This document shows, piece after piece, positions 6,426 to 13,877 of a DNA stretch of 16,207 nt (positions are counted from its first letter, which is position 1; every line of letters starts with the position of its first letter). The notes beneath the pieces are model-generated. The model was not told the origin of the DNA. It was given only the letters and a program-made list of their open reading frames with translations, and did no database searches. A program made the position numbers and the translations under genes. Source of the stretch: Burkholderiales bacterium (GTDB lineage Bacteria; Pseudomonadota; Gammaproteobacteria; Burkholderiales; CAIKXV01); the NCBI GenBank assembly GCA_014379045.1, contig JACMMK010000520.1, forward strand, positions 1-16,207, read 5' to 3'.

Positions 6426-7388
6426 CTACTCGAGCGACAACTTCGCCTCGCGCACGACGCGGCCCCATTTCTCGAGCTCGGACCGGATGTACGCGGCGAA
6501 CTCGTCGGGGCGGTTGCCCACGGCTTCGGCCCCGTCGGCGGCCAGCCGCTCGCCGACATCCGGAAGCCGCAATGCCTTCGCGACGTCCGCCTGGACGCGC
6601 GCGACGATCTCCCGCGCCGTACCGGCCGGCGCGAACAGTCCGTACCACTGGATCGCCTCGTAACCGGGAACGCCCGCCTCGGCAAGCGTCGGCACGTTCG
6701 GCAACGCGCTGGCGCGCTTCGAGCCGGTGACACCGAGCGCGCGCAGCTTGCCCACGCGCAGGAACGGCGTGGCCGTCAACGTGTTGGGCATCGACAGTTG
6801 CACATGACCCGCGATCAGATCGGCGGTCGCAGGCCCGGTGCCCTTGTAGGCGATGTGAACGAGATCGATGCCGGCGAGCGAGCGGAACAGTTCCATCGAC
6901 ATGTGCGGCGACGTGCCGGCGCCGGCGGAACTGTAATTGAGCGCGCCGGGCTTCGCGCGCGCGAGCGCGATCAGTTCCTTCACCGTCTTCACCGGCAGGC
7001 TCGGATGCACGGTGAGCACGTTCGGCAGCGATGCCGCCAGCGTGATCGGCGCGAAATCGCGCAGCGTGTCGTAGGGCGGCTTCTTCGCGAGCACCTGGTT
7101 CAGGACGATGGCGCTCGCTGCCATCAGCAGCGTGTAGCCGTCGGGCGGCGCGCGCGCGACGAACTCGGTGCCGAGAATCTGTCCCGCGCCGGGGCGGTTC
7201 TCGACGACGAACGACTGCGAGAACGACTCGGAAAGCTTCTGCGCGAGGATGCGGGTGACGATGTCGGTACCGCCGCCAGGCGAGGTGGGAACGACGATCC
7301 GCACCGCTTTGGCCGGCCAGACGGCGACCGGCTGGGCGACGCCGAGCACCGGCGTCGACATCAAGATAACGAGAGCCACGCGTTTCAT
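6426..7388 (-). CDS. Bug-family (TctC-like) periplasmic solute-binding receptor
   Basis: A 320-aa protein starting MKRVALVILMSTPVLGVAQP, a clear signal peptide. The mature part reads VRIVVPTSPGGGTDIVTRIL, VVENRPGAGQILGTEFVARA, PPDGYTLLMAAS, DLVHIAYKGTGPATADLIAG, GKLRALGVTGSKRASALPNV and ends VVREAKLSLE, all standard family blocks. The frame is open far upstream, but the true start must be near the signal peptide. The ATG at 7388 has GAGG six bases before it. An in-frame ATG at 7400 overlaps the stop of the upstream SMP-30-like gene as ATGA and is a real alternative, adding MRRP. The tight junction indicates translational coupling with that lactonase-like gene, so receptor and enzyme likely handle related compounds. 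Confidence 0.94.
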   Translation of the reverse strand: MKRVALVILMSTPVLGVAQPVAVWPAKAVRIVVPTSPGGGTDIVTRILAQKLSESFSQSFVVENRPGAGQILGTEFVARAPPDGYTLLMAASAIVLNQVLAKKPPYDTLRDFAPITLAASLPNVLTVHPSLPVKTVKELIALARAKPGALNYSSAGAGTSPHMSMELFRSLAGIDLVHIAYKGTGPATADLIAGHVQLSMPNTLTATPFLRVGKLRALGVTGSKRASALPNVPTLAEAGVPGYEAIQWYGLFAPAGTAREIVARVQADVAKALRLPDVGERLAADGAEAVGNRPDEFAAYIRSELEKWGRVVREAKLSLE

Positions 7389-7396
7389 CGGACGCC

Positions 7397-8317
7397 TCAT
7401 CGATGCGAATACAGAGTCAAGCCGGGGACCGGCAACTCGCAGCGCAGGATCGTGCCGCGATACGAATCGGTGATGTACAGATGCCTGCGCTCGGGGCCGC
7501 CATAGGCGATGTTCGTCAATCGTCCGCCGCCGTCGGCGGCGCTTATCGCGTAGAGCATCTCTCCCATCGGGCTGACCAGCCAGACGATTCCCACGCGCGC
7601 ATGACCGACCGCCAGATTGCCCGCCTCGTCGACCGCCAGCCCATCGGGACCGTGCATGCCGGGCAGATAGGCGAACACACCCCCCTTGCTCGGCGCCCCG
7701 TCGCGCAGCGGCAGATGCCACATGCAGTTCGCACGCGTCATCGCGACATAGAGCGCGGAGTCGTCGGGGGTCAGCGCGATACCGTTCGGACTCGGCCCGT
7801 TGTCGATGATGCAGTCGAGCCTGCGCTCGGCGCTCGCCCGCCACACCCGACCGCTCGGATCGTGCACGCCGGTCTGGCCCTGGTCGGTGAAGTACAGATC
7901 GCCGTTGCCGGCGAACACGAGATCGTTGACCCCCTTGAACCCTTCGGAACGCGCATGCGCGAGCCACGGCTCGACCCGTCCGCTGGCCGGGTCGAGCACC
8001 ATCACGCCGAAGCGGTAGTCGGCGATGAAGATCCTGCCGTCGCGATGGATCGCCAGACCGTTCGGCCAGCCGTCGTACTCGGCCGCGACACTCACCTCTG
8101 CATCCGGCGTGATGCGGAAGATCCGACCGAACGGAATGTCGACCACGTACAGATTCCCGTCACGGTCGAACGCGGGCCCTTCGAGAAAACACCCGAGGCG
8201 CGCGCCGGGATGATTGGCGTCGATCCATGTGGACGGTTGATCGGTACGGCGAAGCGCATCCGGAATCGTCGCGAACACCTCGGCGACGAGTGCGGTCGGT
8301 GGCTGAAAGAAGCGCAT
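7397..8317 (-). CDS. SMP-30 / gluconolactonase-like (LRE) beta-propeller protein
   Basis: A 306-aa six-bladed propeller protein of the SMP-30/gluconolactonase/LRE family, which are calcium- or zinc-dependent lactonases. The repeated blade strands are visible: LEGPAFDRDGNLYVVDIPFG (45-64), PNGLAIHRDGRIFIADY (85-101), GVNDLVFAGNGDLYFTDQG (129-147), SPNGIALTPDDSALYVA (176-192), GPDGLAVDEAGNLAV (223-237) and LTNIAYGGPERRHLYITD (267-284). Likely metal ligands are E46, N131, N178 and D225, in the expected spacing. No signal peptide is seen, so it is probably cytoplasmic. Start: ATG at 8317 with AAGGA about eight bases upstream; the longer open frame adds a non-homologous leader. Its stop overlaps a possible start of the next bug gene, suggesting an operon for uptake and opening of a lactone or sugar-acid compound. 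Exact substrate unknown. Confidence 0.9.
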   Translation of the reverse strand: MRFFQPPTALVAEVFATIPDALRRTDQPSTWIDANHPGARLGCFLEGPAFDRDGNLYVVDIPFGRIFRITPDAEVSVAAEYDGWPNGLAIHRDGRIFIADYRFGVMVLDPASGRVEPWLAHARSEGFKGVNDLVFAGNGDLYFTDQGQTGVHDPSGRVWRASAERRLDCIIDNGPSPNGIALTPDDSALYVAMTRANCMWHLPLRDGAPSKGGVFAYLPGMHGPDGLAVDEAGNLAVGHARVGIVWLVSPMGEMLYAISAADGGGRLTNIAYGGPERRHLYITDSYRGTILRCELPVPGLTLYSHR

Positions 8318-8408
8318 GACTGCTATCCTTGATGAAGAACGAAAACAGGCGGCGTGCGGCTCACCGGTGGCGGGTCGACGCGCAGTCCGCCGCGACGAGG
8401 AGAATTGG
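8318..8408. promoter_or_regulatory. Divergent intergenic region between SMP-30/bug operon and bug gene
   Basis: Ninety-one bases lie between two divergent ATGs (minus at 8317, plus at 8409). Each side has a ribosome site (AAGGA on the minus strand, GAGGAG on the plus strand). The perfect 8-bp palindrome CACCGGTG at 8362-8369 lies near the middle and could be part of an operator, but eight bases is weak evidence. Shared control of the divergent receptor and lactonase genes is plausible from the layout only. Confidence 0.3.
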
Positions 8409-9632
8409 ATGAACACAGCGCGCCTGCGTCTGCACGGTGCTCACACGGTCGCGATGGCGCTGGCCGCGCTGGTCGCCCTGATCGCGCAGTCCGCGCACGG
8501 CTGGCCTCTCAGGCCGGTGCGGATCGTCGTCCCGCAGTCGCCAGGCGGCTCTACCGACATGATGGCGCGACTGCTCGCGGCGCGCCTGACCGAGGGGCTG
8601 GGGCAGACGGTGGTCATCGACAACCGGCCGGGCGCCGGCAGCCTGATCGGCACCGAGGTCGCGGTGCGCGCGAATCCCGACGGCTATACGACGCTGGTGG
8701 TGTCGTCGTCGATCACGATCAATCCGAGCCTGCATGCGAAGCTCGCGTTCAATCCGCTGCGCGATCTCGCGCCGATCACCCAGCTCTCGGCATTTCCCAA
8801 CGTGCTGGTCGTGCACCCCGCAGTGCCGGCGAAGACAGTGCAGGAGCTGGCCACGCTTGCGCGCGCCAAACCGGGACAGATCAACTACGGCTCGGCCGGC
8901 GCCGGTACCGGCACACACCTGTCGGCCGAGTTGTTCAAGTCGCTCGCCGCGGTCGACATCCAGCATGTCGCCTACAAGGGCGGCGGTCCCTCGGTCGGCG
9001 CGCTGCTCGCCGGCGAAGTGCAGCTGTCGTTCGCGACCCTGCCCTCGGTGCTCCTGCATATCCGCAGCGGAAAGCTGCGCGCCCTCGGTGTCACGACGAC
9101 GCGCCGCAGCTTCGCCCTGCCCGACGTGCCCACGATCGCCGAAGGCGGTATCGCCGGCTACGAACATGTGCAGTGGACCGGATTTCTCGCACCGACCGGC
9201 ACCCCTGCGCCGATCATCGCCCGACTCAACACCGAGGCGGTGCGCGCAGTGCACAGCGCCGAAGTGAAGCCGGTGCTCGCCAACGAAGGTGCCGAACCGG
9301 TCGGCAACTCGCCGCAGGCGTTCGCCGCAATTCTCAAGAGCGAGACCGAACGCATCGCGCGCGTGATCCGGCAGGCGGGGATTGGGGCGGTTTGCGCACG
9401 CCAGCCCCGCGGCGTGGGGCCCCAGCCGACGGGTGGGGATCGACGTAAGCGAGCGGGCTCTCTCGCCGACCGCGCGATGGTCGAGTCGGCACTTAGGCGC
9501 GGAGGCGAGCACGCGAGCCCCACGGCGAGGGGCCCCGGCCGAAGGCTGGGGATCGACGTAAGCGAGCGGGCTCTCTCGCCGACCGCGCGATGGTCGAGTC
9601 GGCACTTAGGCGCGGAGGCGAGCACGCGGTGA
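8409..9632 (+). CDS. Bug-family (TctC-like) receptor with repeat-encoded C-terminal extension
   Basis: The ATG at 8409 (GAGGAG eight bases upstream) opens a 407-aa frame. Residues 1-32 are a signal peptide (hydrophobic run ending AQSAHG). Residues 33-325 are a complete Bug protein: VRIVVPQSPGGSTDMMARLL, VIDNRPGAGSLIGTEVAVRA, PDGYTTLVV, DIQHVAYKGGGPSVGALLAG, GKLRALGVTTTRRS and ending RIARVIRQAGI. Family members normally stop within a few residues of that AGI. Here the frame continues for 82 residues, 15 of them Arg, encoded almost wholly by a 113-bp-period tandem repeat, and ends at a TGA just past the second repeat copy. Because 113 is not a multiple of three, the two copies are read in different frames. 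The tail resembles no domain I know. The likely explanation is that a repeat arrived at the 3' end and removed the normal stop. Whether the extended receptor folds or is stable is open. Confidence 0.88.
   Translation: MNTARLRLHGAHTVAMALAALVALIAQSAHGWPLRPVRIVVPQSPGGSTDMMARLLAARLTEGLGQTVVIDNRPGAGSLIGTEVAVRANPDGYTTLVVSSSITINPSLHAKLAFNPLRDLAPITQLSAFPNVLVVHPAVPAKTVQELATLARAKPGQINYGSAGAGTGTHLSAELFKSLAAVDIQHVAYKGGGPSVGALLAGEVQLSFATLPSVLLHIRSGKLRALGVTTTRRSFALPDVPTIAEGGIAGYEHVQWTGFLAPTGTPAPIIARLNTEAVRAVHSAEVKPVLANEGAEPVGNSPQAFAAILKSETERIARVIRQAGIGAVCARQPRGVGPQPTGGDRRKRAGSLADRAMVESALRRGGEHASPTARGPGRRLGIDVSERALSPTARWSSRHLGAEASTR
9394..9628 (+). repeat. 113-bp-period tandem direct repeat with 82-bp perfect core
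   Basis: Shifting the sequence by 113 bases aligns 9394-9515 with 9507-9628 at 115 of 122 positions by eye. All seven differences fall in the left 40 bases. Positions 9434-9515 and 9547-9628 (82 bases) are identical. Each unit carries inverted repeats: GCCCC...GGGGC (9404-9420 and 9517-9533), CCGGCC-GAA-GGCTGG (9535-9549, less perfect in the first copy) and GCGAG...CTCGC inside the core. A 40-base piece of the core recurs at 2224-2263. The array overlaps the 3' end of a bug gene and stops 31 bases before the stop codon of the convergent MmgE/PrpD gene. It may be a REP/MITE-like element; mobility is inferred, not seen. Confidence 0.9.
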
Positions 9633-9659
9633 TCGATCGTGAGCTGCTGGGCGCACGAA

Positions 9660-11066
9660 CTAACGCGCAGCCGACACCGCGAGAAACCGCCGCAACCCGC
9701 GCACGTCGTCGAGCCGGTCGATGCGCCAGACCGCGTCGATCAGGCCGCGTGCGCGTCGCGCGCCCAGTCCGGGTTCGAGCAGCGGCAGGCACTTGCGCTC
9801 GAGATCGGCGCGCGTCATGGGGCGCGTCGCGCTGCCCAGGACCGCCCGGGTGTGATGGCGCACCACCGTCGACTTCGATCGACCCTGCGCCCGGGCGAGC
9901 GTGATCTCGACGATCGCCTGCGTGGTCTTCGCCTTCGACAGTTCACGGCTGCCGACGAGCTCGACACGCGCCTTCAGCGCGGCGGCCTGCGGATCGCGCA
10001 GCCGCGCTGGATCGTGCGACGCCTCGAAACTGATGTCGCCCTCGAGCAGCATGATCGCGGTGAGGTACTGCAGGTTGATGTCGGCCATCTGCCTGCCGCT
10101 GACGGTGCGCGCGCCCTGCTCGTCGACGGTGATGCGCACGCGCTCGACTTCGCGCGCCTCGATGCGATGGCGCTCGATCAACGTAGCCAGCGCATCGAGC
10201 GGGGCCTGGATGGGATAGCCGACCGGCCAGCGCTTGATCGCCGTGTGCATGATCTCGTAGCGGCTGCCGAGCAAGGCGACGAGTTCGCGCGGACGCGCGA
10301 ATGGCGCGAACGCATGCAGGAAACCTCGGTCGCCGCTGAACACGTCTTCGACCCCGGTGAAGCCCGCGGCCACCATCGACGCTGCCGTCACCCCGTTGCG
10401 CGCCGGCATGCCGCCGAAGTCGAACGCCTTCTCGACATGCTCGACGTCGCGCGCCCAGCACGACAAGCCACTCGCCTGTTGTGCGGCATAGGACAGCATG
10501 TGTCGGGCCTGACGCTGATCGATACGCACGAGCGCACCCGCCGCGGCGGCCGCGCCGAAGGTGCCGCCGAAGGAATGGGTCGAGTGCCCGGCGCTGCGGA
10601 AATGTTCGATGCCGAGCGCCTTCGAGATTCGCGTACACAGGTCGTAACCCAGCACGATCGCGCGCAACAGCTCGCGCCCGGTCGAGCGCTCACGCTCGGC
10701 CATCGCCAGCGCGGCCGGCACGACACTGCAACCCGGATGCACCAGCGCGAGGTAATAGGCATCGTCGGTTTCATCGGCGTGCGCGAGCATGCCGTTGGCG
10801 AGTGCTGCGTTCACCACGTTCGTGCGCACGCCGGTGGTGACGATGGTCGCCTCCGGATTGCCCCCGAGCGCGGTCACGTAATCGATCGCGCGTCGTCCGG
10901 GCAGCAGGGGTGCACCCGAGACCATTGCGGCCAGTGTGTCGAGCAGATGCAGCTTCGCGCGCTCGACGACTTCGCTCGGCAATGCGCGTCGCGGCGTCGC
11001 CGCGATGTACGACGCGAGCGCTGACATCAGCGGTGAAATGGCCTCGCCGGCCTGGGCTTGCTTCAT
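9660..11066 (-). CDS. MmgE/PrpD-family protein (2-methylcitrate dehydratase-like)
   Basis: A 468-aa protein, typical in length for the MmgE/PrpD fold, whose members include 2-methylcitrate dehydratase, cis-aconitate decarboxylase and iminodisuccinate epimerase. Key features are LLDTLAAMVSGAPLLPGRRA near residue 41; HADETDDAYYLALVHPG (96-112), which corresponds to the family active-site block (H-x-D-x-D-D...HPS); STHSFGGTFGAAAAA in the 160s-170s; and the later KRWPVGYPIQAPLDAL segment. In the last segment the His of PrpD-type proteins is Gln, as I recall for a separate clade, so 2-methylcitrate is probably not the substrate. The ATG has a GAGGAGAGG site. No prpB or prpC is nearby. It follows ctaB by 91 bp on the same strand and converges on the repeat-extended bug gene. 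Probably cytoplasmic dehydratase, decarboxylase or epimerase of a small di- or tricarboxylic acid. Confidence 0.9.
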   Translation of the reverse strand: MKQAQAGEAISPLMSALASYIAATPRRALPSEVVERAKLHLLDTLAAMVSGAPLLPGRRAIDYVTALGGNPEATIVTTGVRTNVVNAALANGMLAHADETDDAYYLALVHPGCSVVPAALAMAERERSTGRELLRAIVLGYDLCTRISKALGIEHFRSAGHSTHSFGGTFGAAAAAGALVRIDQRQARHMLSYAAQQASGLSCWARDVEHVEKAFDFGGMPARNGVTAASMVAAGFTGVEDVFSGDRGFLHAFAPFARPRELVALLGSRYEIMHTAIKRWPVGYPIQAPLDALATLIERHRIEAREVERVRITVDEQGARTVSGRQMADINLQYLTAIMLLEGDISFEASHDPARLRDPQAAALKARVELVGSRELSKAKTTQAIVEITLARAQGRSKSTVVRHHTRAVLGSATRPMTRADLERKCLPLLEPGLGARRARGLIDAVWRIDRLDDVRGLRRFLAVSAAR

Positions 11067-11157
11067 CGATGCCTCTCCTCGGATCCCGGACGGTGACCGG
11101 GCATGGCGTCGAGATCAGCCGCCCGGTTCGAATGACTGCCGAGTATAAGCAGCCTGC

Positions 11158-12054
11158 TCAGGCCCAGGGCGCGTAATGGTCCACCAGCAGCGCGGCGAAG
11201 ATCAAAGTCAGATAGAGGATCGAATAGCGGAACGTGCGCCGCGCCAGCCAGTCGCTGTAGTTCGTGTACAGGCGCCATGAATAACGGAGGAACACGACAC
11301 CCAGCACGACCGCGCAGACCAGGTACAGCCACCCGCTCATCCTGATGGCGAACGGCAGCAACGAACACGCGAACAGGATCACCGTGTAGAGCAACACCGA
11401 CAACTGCGTGAAGCGGTCGCCATGGGTGACCGGCAGCATCGGAATGCCCGCCTTCGCGTACTCGTGTTTCCGGTACAGCGCCAGTGCCCAGAAGTGCGGC
11501 GGCGTCCACGCGAAGATGATCAGGAACAGCACCAGTGCCGCCGGCGCCACTTCGCCGGTGACCGCGGCCCAGCCGAGTACCGGCGGCATCGCCCCCGAAG
11601 CGCCGCCGATCACGATGTTCTGCGGGGTCAGCGGCTTCAGCACGACGGTATAGATCACCGCATAGCCGACAAAGGTCGCCAGCGTCAGCCACATCGTCAA
11701 CGCGTTGACGAGGTTGTTCAGCAACAGCAGACCCACCCCACCGACGATGCCGGCGAACACGAGCGTCTGCAGCGAAGTGAGCGTGCCGCGCGGCAGCGGA
11801 CGCCCGCGCGTGCGCGCCATGATCGCGTCGAGCTTCTGTTCGATCAGGCAGTTGACCGCCGCCGCGGCGCCGGCGACGAGTGCGATGCCGATCGTGGCGA
11901 AGAACACCGGGGCGAACGGCGGCAACGTCCCGGGTTCGGTCGCGAGGAACATCCCGATCACCGCGGTGAACACGATCAGCGAGACCACACGCGGTTTGGT
12001 CAGTTCGAAGAACTGGCGCAGCGTGCCGGTGGACAGAACGAGGGTCTGGGACAT
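11158..12054 (-). CDS. ctaB: Protoheme IX farnesyltransferase (heme O synthase)
   Basis: A 298-aa polytopic inner-membrane protein of the UbiA superfamily that transfers a farnesyl group to heme B, giving heme O. N-terminal FELTKPRVVSLIVFTAVIG is the usual first segment. The first Asp-rich site is N68-CLIEQKLD76 followed by RTRGRPLP, binding the Mg-diphosphate of farnesyl-PP. The second conserved region is YTVVLKPLTPQNIVIGGASG (133-152), followed by WTPPHFWALALYRKHEYAKA and GIPMLPVTHGD (181-211). About eight or nine membrane helices are evident. The start at 12054 gives the standard N-terminus but has no strong Shine-Dalgarno. It follows ctaA by 75 bp and provides heme O to CtaA. Confidence 0.96.
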   Translation of the reverse strand: MSQTLVLSTGTLRQFFELTKPRVVSLIVFTAVIGMFLATEPGTLPPFAPVFFATIGIALVAGAAAAVNCLIEQKLDAIMARTRGRPLPRGTLTSLQTLVFAGIVGGVGLLLLNNLVNALTMWLTLATFVGYAVIYTVVLKPLTPQNIVIGGASGAMPPVLGWAAVTGEVAPAALVLFLIIFAWTPPHFWALALYRKHEYAKAGIPMLPVTHGDRFTQLSVLLYTVILFACSLLPFAIRMSGWLYLVCAVVLGVVFLRYSWRLYTNYSDWLARRTFRYSILYLTLIFAALLVDHYAPWA

Positions 12055-12129
12055 CGATAAAGGGGCTCTGTTCGCTGCGCTCGTCGCTGCGGCTGGTCGG
12101 TGAAGCGCTGCGGTGGATCTACGGGGGGT

Positions 12130-13278
12130 CTACCCCTCGACGGGCAGGCGAGGTACGCGCGTCGACGAGGCTGCGCCGGTCGCCGTGACACCCGCTGAGG
12201 CATGCGCTGATGCATCCGATATCGCAGCGCCGTAGCCCCCCGCGCCGTAGCTCGCCCTGGCGTTGGACGCCGAGCGCGCTGGGCGCGACACCATGAATCT
12301 TAGCATCACGACCGCGCAAAGCAGCAGCGCTGCACCAAGGTTGTGCAGCGTGGCCAGCCAAAGGGGCAGCAGCCAGGCGACGTTGAGGACGCCGATGCCC
12401 ACCTGCGCCGCAAGCAGCACGAGCAGCCCGAGCGCGGCGCCGCGCACGCCAGGCACCCGCAGTGCACGCACGCCGAGCGTACCCAGATACGCCGTGATCA
12501 CCAACGCGCCGACCCGATGCGTCCACTGGATTGCCGTCATTGCCTCGTGCGACAACGGCGACCCGTCGGGCGCCTCGCCGAGTTCGCGCAACACATGGAA
12601 CCCATGCTCGAAATCCATCGGCGGCACGAGCGAACCGTGGCAGGTCGGAAAGTCGAGACAAACGAGTGCGGCGTAGTTGGTGCTGACCCAGCCGCCGAGC
12701 ATGATCTGCCCGAGCACAAGCGCCACCCCGCCCGCTGCCCACGGAGCAAGGCGCGCTGCGCGCTCGATCGCGACGGCGCCCCGATCGACAAATTCGCCGA
12801 CTGCCATGCGAAACAGCACGGCGAGGATCAGCATGCCCCCGAGCAGGTGCGAGGTCACGATGGCAGGCTTCAGCATCAGGGTGACGGTGAACATGCCGAG
12901 CATCGCCTGCCCCGCCACCAGCACGAGCACGCCGGTCGCAAGCCAGTGCGCATCGCGTACCGTGTCCGCGTTGTTCGACGGCTTGCGCAACCGACTTGCC
13001 CAGGCGCTCGCCGCGATCGCGAGGATGATCAGTCCGAGCGTACCGGCGAGATACCGGTGAATCATCTCGACCCAGCCCTTGAACGAATCGATCGGCGCGT
13101 CGGGGAAGCGTTGCTCGGCGCGCGCGACCTCGGCGGCCGTGTCCGGCGCAGTCCACTGACCGTAGCATCCCGGCCAGTCGGGACAGCCGAGTCCGGAATC
13201 GGTAAGGCGGGTGTAGGCGCCGGCCACCACCACGATCAGGGTGAAGATCGGCGCGATCACTAGAAGCTTTCTATACAT
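12130..13278 (-). CDS. ctaA: Heme A synthase (COX15/CtaA family)
   Basis: A 382-aa multi-helix membrane protein that oxidises the C8 methyl of heme O to a formyl group, producing heme A for aa3 oxidases. It shows the internally duplicated four-helix design: WVEMIHRYLAG (E71, H74) and TSHLLGG (H144) in the first half, QWTHRVGA (H254) and LHNLGAA (H312) in the second. These are the heme-ligating His residues and the conserved catalytic Glu. Cys pairs occur in both outer loops (C32/C38 in GCPDWPGC; C207/C213 in CLDFPTC). Start: ATG at 13278 preceded by GAGGATAGG and overlapping the upstream stop as TGATG, so translation is coupled. After about residue 333 there is a low-complexity Ala/Ser-rich cytoplasmic or periplasmic tail of about 48 residues ending VPRLPVEG, unusual for the family. 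Confidence 0.96.
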   Translation of the reverse strand: MYRKLLVIAPIFTLIVVVAGAYTRLTDSGLGCPDWPGCYGQWTAPDTAAEVARAEQRFPDAPIDSFKGWVEMIHRYLAGTLGLIILAIAASAWASRLRKPSNNADTVRDAHWLATGVLVLVAGQAMLGMFTVTLMLKPAIVTSHLLGGMLILAVLFRMAVGEFVDRGAVAIERAARLAPWAAGGVALVLGQIMLGGWVSTNYAALVCLDFPTCHGSLVPPMDFEHGFHVLRELGEAPDGSPLSHEAMTAIQWTHRVGALVITAYLGTLGVRALRVPGVRGAALGLLVLLAAQVGIGVLNVAWLLPLWLATLHNLGAALLLCAVVMLRFMVSRPARSASNARASYGAGGYGAAISDASAHASAGVTATGAASSTRVPRLPVEG

Positions 13279-13877
13279 CAACCTATCCTCGAGTATTTCA
13301 GCAGGCGGGTGAGGTCTTTCCGGATACGGCTGGGATCCGCATCGGGCGGGTAGCGCATCATCAGGTTGCCGAGCGGATCGACCAGATAGATGTGGTCCCG
13401 CGCATCGCCCGCGACCTGCACCGGCAAGGCCCCGATCAACGCCGGGTCGGGACGACGCACGACCCATGTGCCTGCGAACGATTCATGAAGTCGCGTTCCG
13501 GGTTCGCTGCGATCGTCGATCAGCCAGACACGCTCGACGCGCTCCATGTCCTTGCCCTGCATCGTGCGCAATTGACGGATGTGATAGAGCTTGCGCTCGC
13601 AGCGCGCGTCGCATGCGGCACCGTCGGCGATCAGCAGGAACCACTTCCCCCTCAAGGTCGCATCTGTCGTCGACGGCAAGGTCCCGGCGCCGCGCGCCGC
13701 CGGAACGAGCGGTTCGAGCACGACGTCCGGCATTACGCGCGGCTCCACCAGTTCCCCATAATTGCTGAACTCGCTCGGTTGCCAGAAGAACCAGAGCAGA
13801 TAGGGGCCGACGACCGGCGTCGCACAAAGCGCGATCAGTGCGAACAGCGGCAGTCGTCTACGAAGCGCGAGCGACAT
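13278..13877 (-). CDS. SCO/thioredoxin-like membrane-anchored protein in cox cluster
   Basis: A 199-aa protein with one N-terminal membrane helix (residues 8-31, RLPLFALIALCATPVVGPYL) and a soluble domain. GKWFLLIADGAACDARC (77-93) places a CxxxC pair (C89, C93) after a beta strand, and DHIYLVDPLGNLMMRYP (161-177) resembles the thioredoxin-fold strand-turn of SCO proteins. The SCO Pro after the second Cys is absent and the His (H162) is not at the usual SCO spacing, so copper binding is uncertain. The position between SURF1 and ctaA is typical for a conserved betaproteobacterial gene of cytochrome oxidase maturation. Start: ATG at 13877 with AAGGGA, overlapping the SURF1 end by 20 bp; an upstream in-frame ATG at 13934 would overlap by 77 bp. 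The 3' end overlaps ctaA by one base. Confidence 0.82.
   Translation of the reverse strand: MSLALRRRLPLFALIALCATPVVGPYLLWFFWQPSEFSNYGELVEPRVMPDVVLEPLVPAARGAGTLPSTTDATLRGKWFLLIADGAACDARCERKLYHIRQLRTMQGKDMERVERVWLIDDRSEPGTRLHESFAGTWVVRRPDPALIGALPVQVAGDARDHIYLVDPLGNLMMRYPPDADPSRIRKDLTRLLKYSRIG

Noticed and set aside
6330..6430. Minus-strand LGYVSP phrase resembling the end of IS3-family transposases
   Set aside because: Only six residues match and nothing before or after supports a transposase. The stretch also reads through non-coding sequence between convergent genes, so it is probably chance.
9639..11024. 461-residue plus-strand open frame
   Set aside because: It is the antisense shadow of the MmgE/PrpD gene, with an Arg/His/Asp-rich composition and no motifs.
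9660..11066. Naming the MmgE/PrpD gene prpD
   Set aside because: No methylcitrate-cycle partners (prpB, prpC, acnD) are nearby and an active-site His position of PrpD is Gln here, so a specific symbol is not justified.
11085..11101. CCCGG-ACGGTGA-CCGGG inverted repeat between ctaB and the MmgE/PrpD gene
   Set aside because: The stem is five base pairs with no T-run, just upstream of a ribosome site. It is too weak to call a terminator or operator.
12119..12140. GGGG-TCTA-CCCC-like small hairpin at the ctaA/ctaB junction
   Set aside because: Four to five pairs overlapping the ctaA stop. Such stems are common in GC-rich DNA and no T-run follows.
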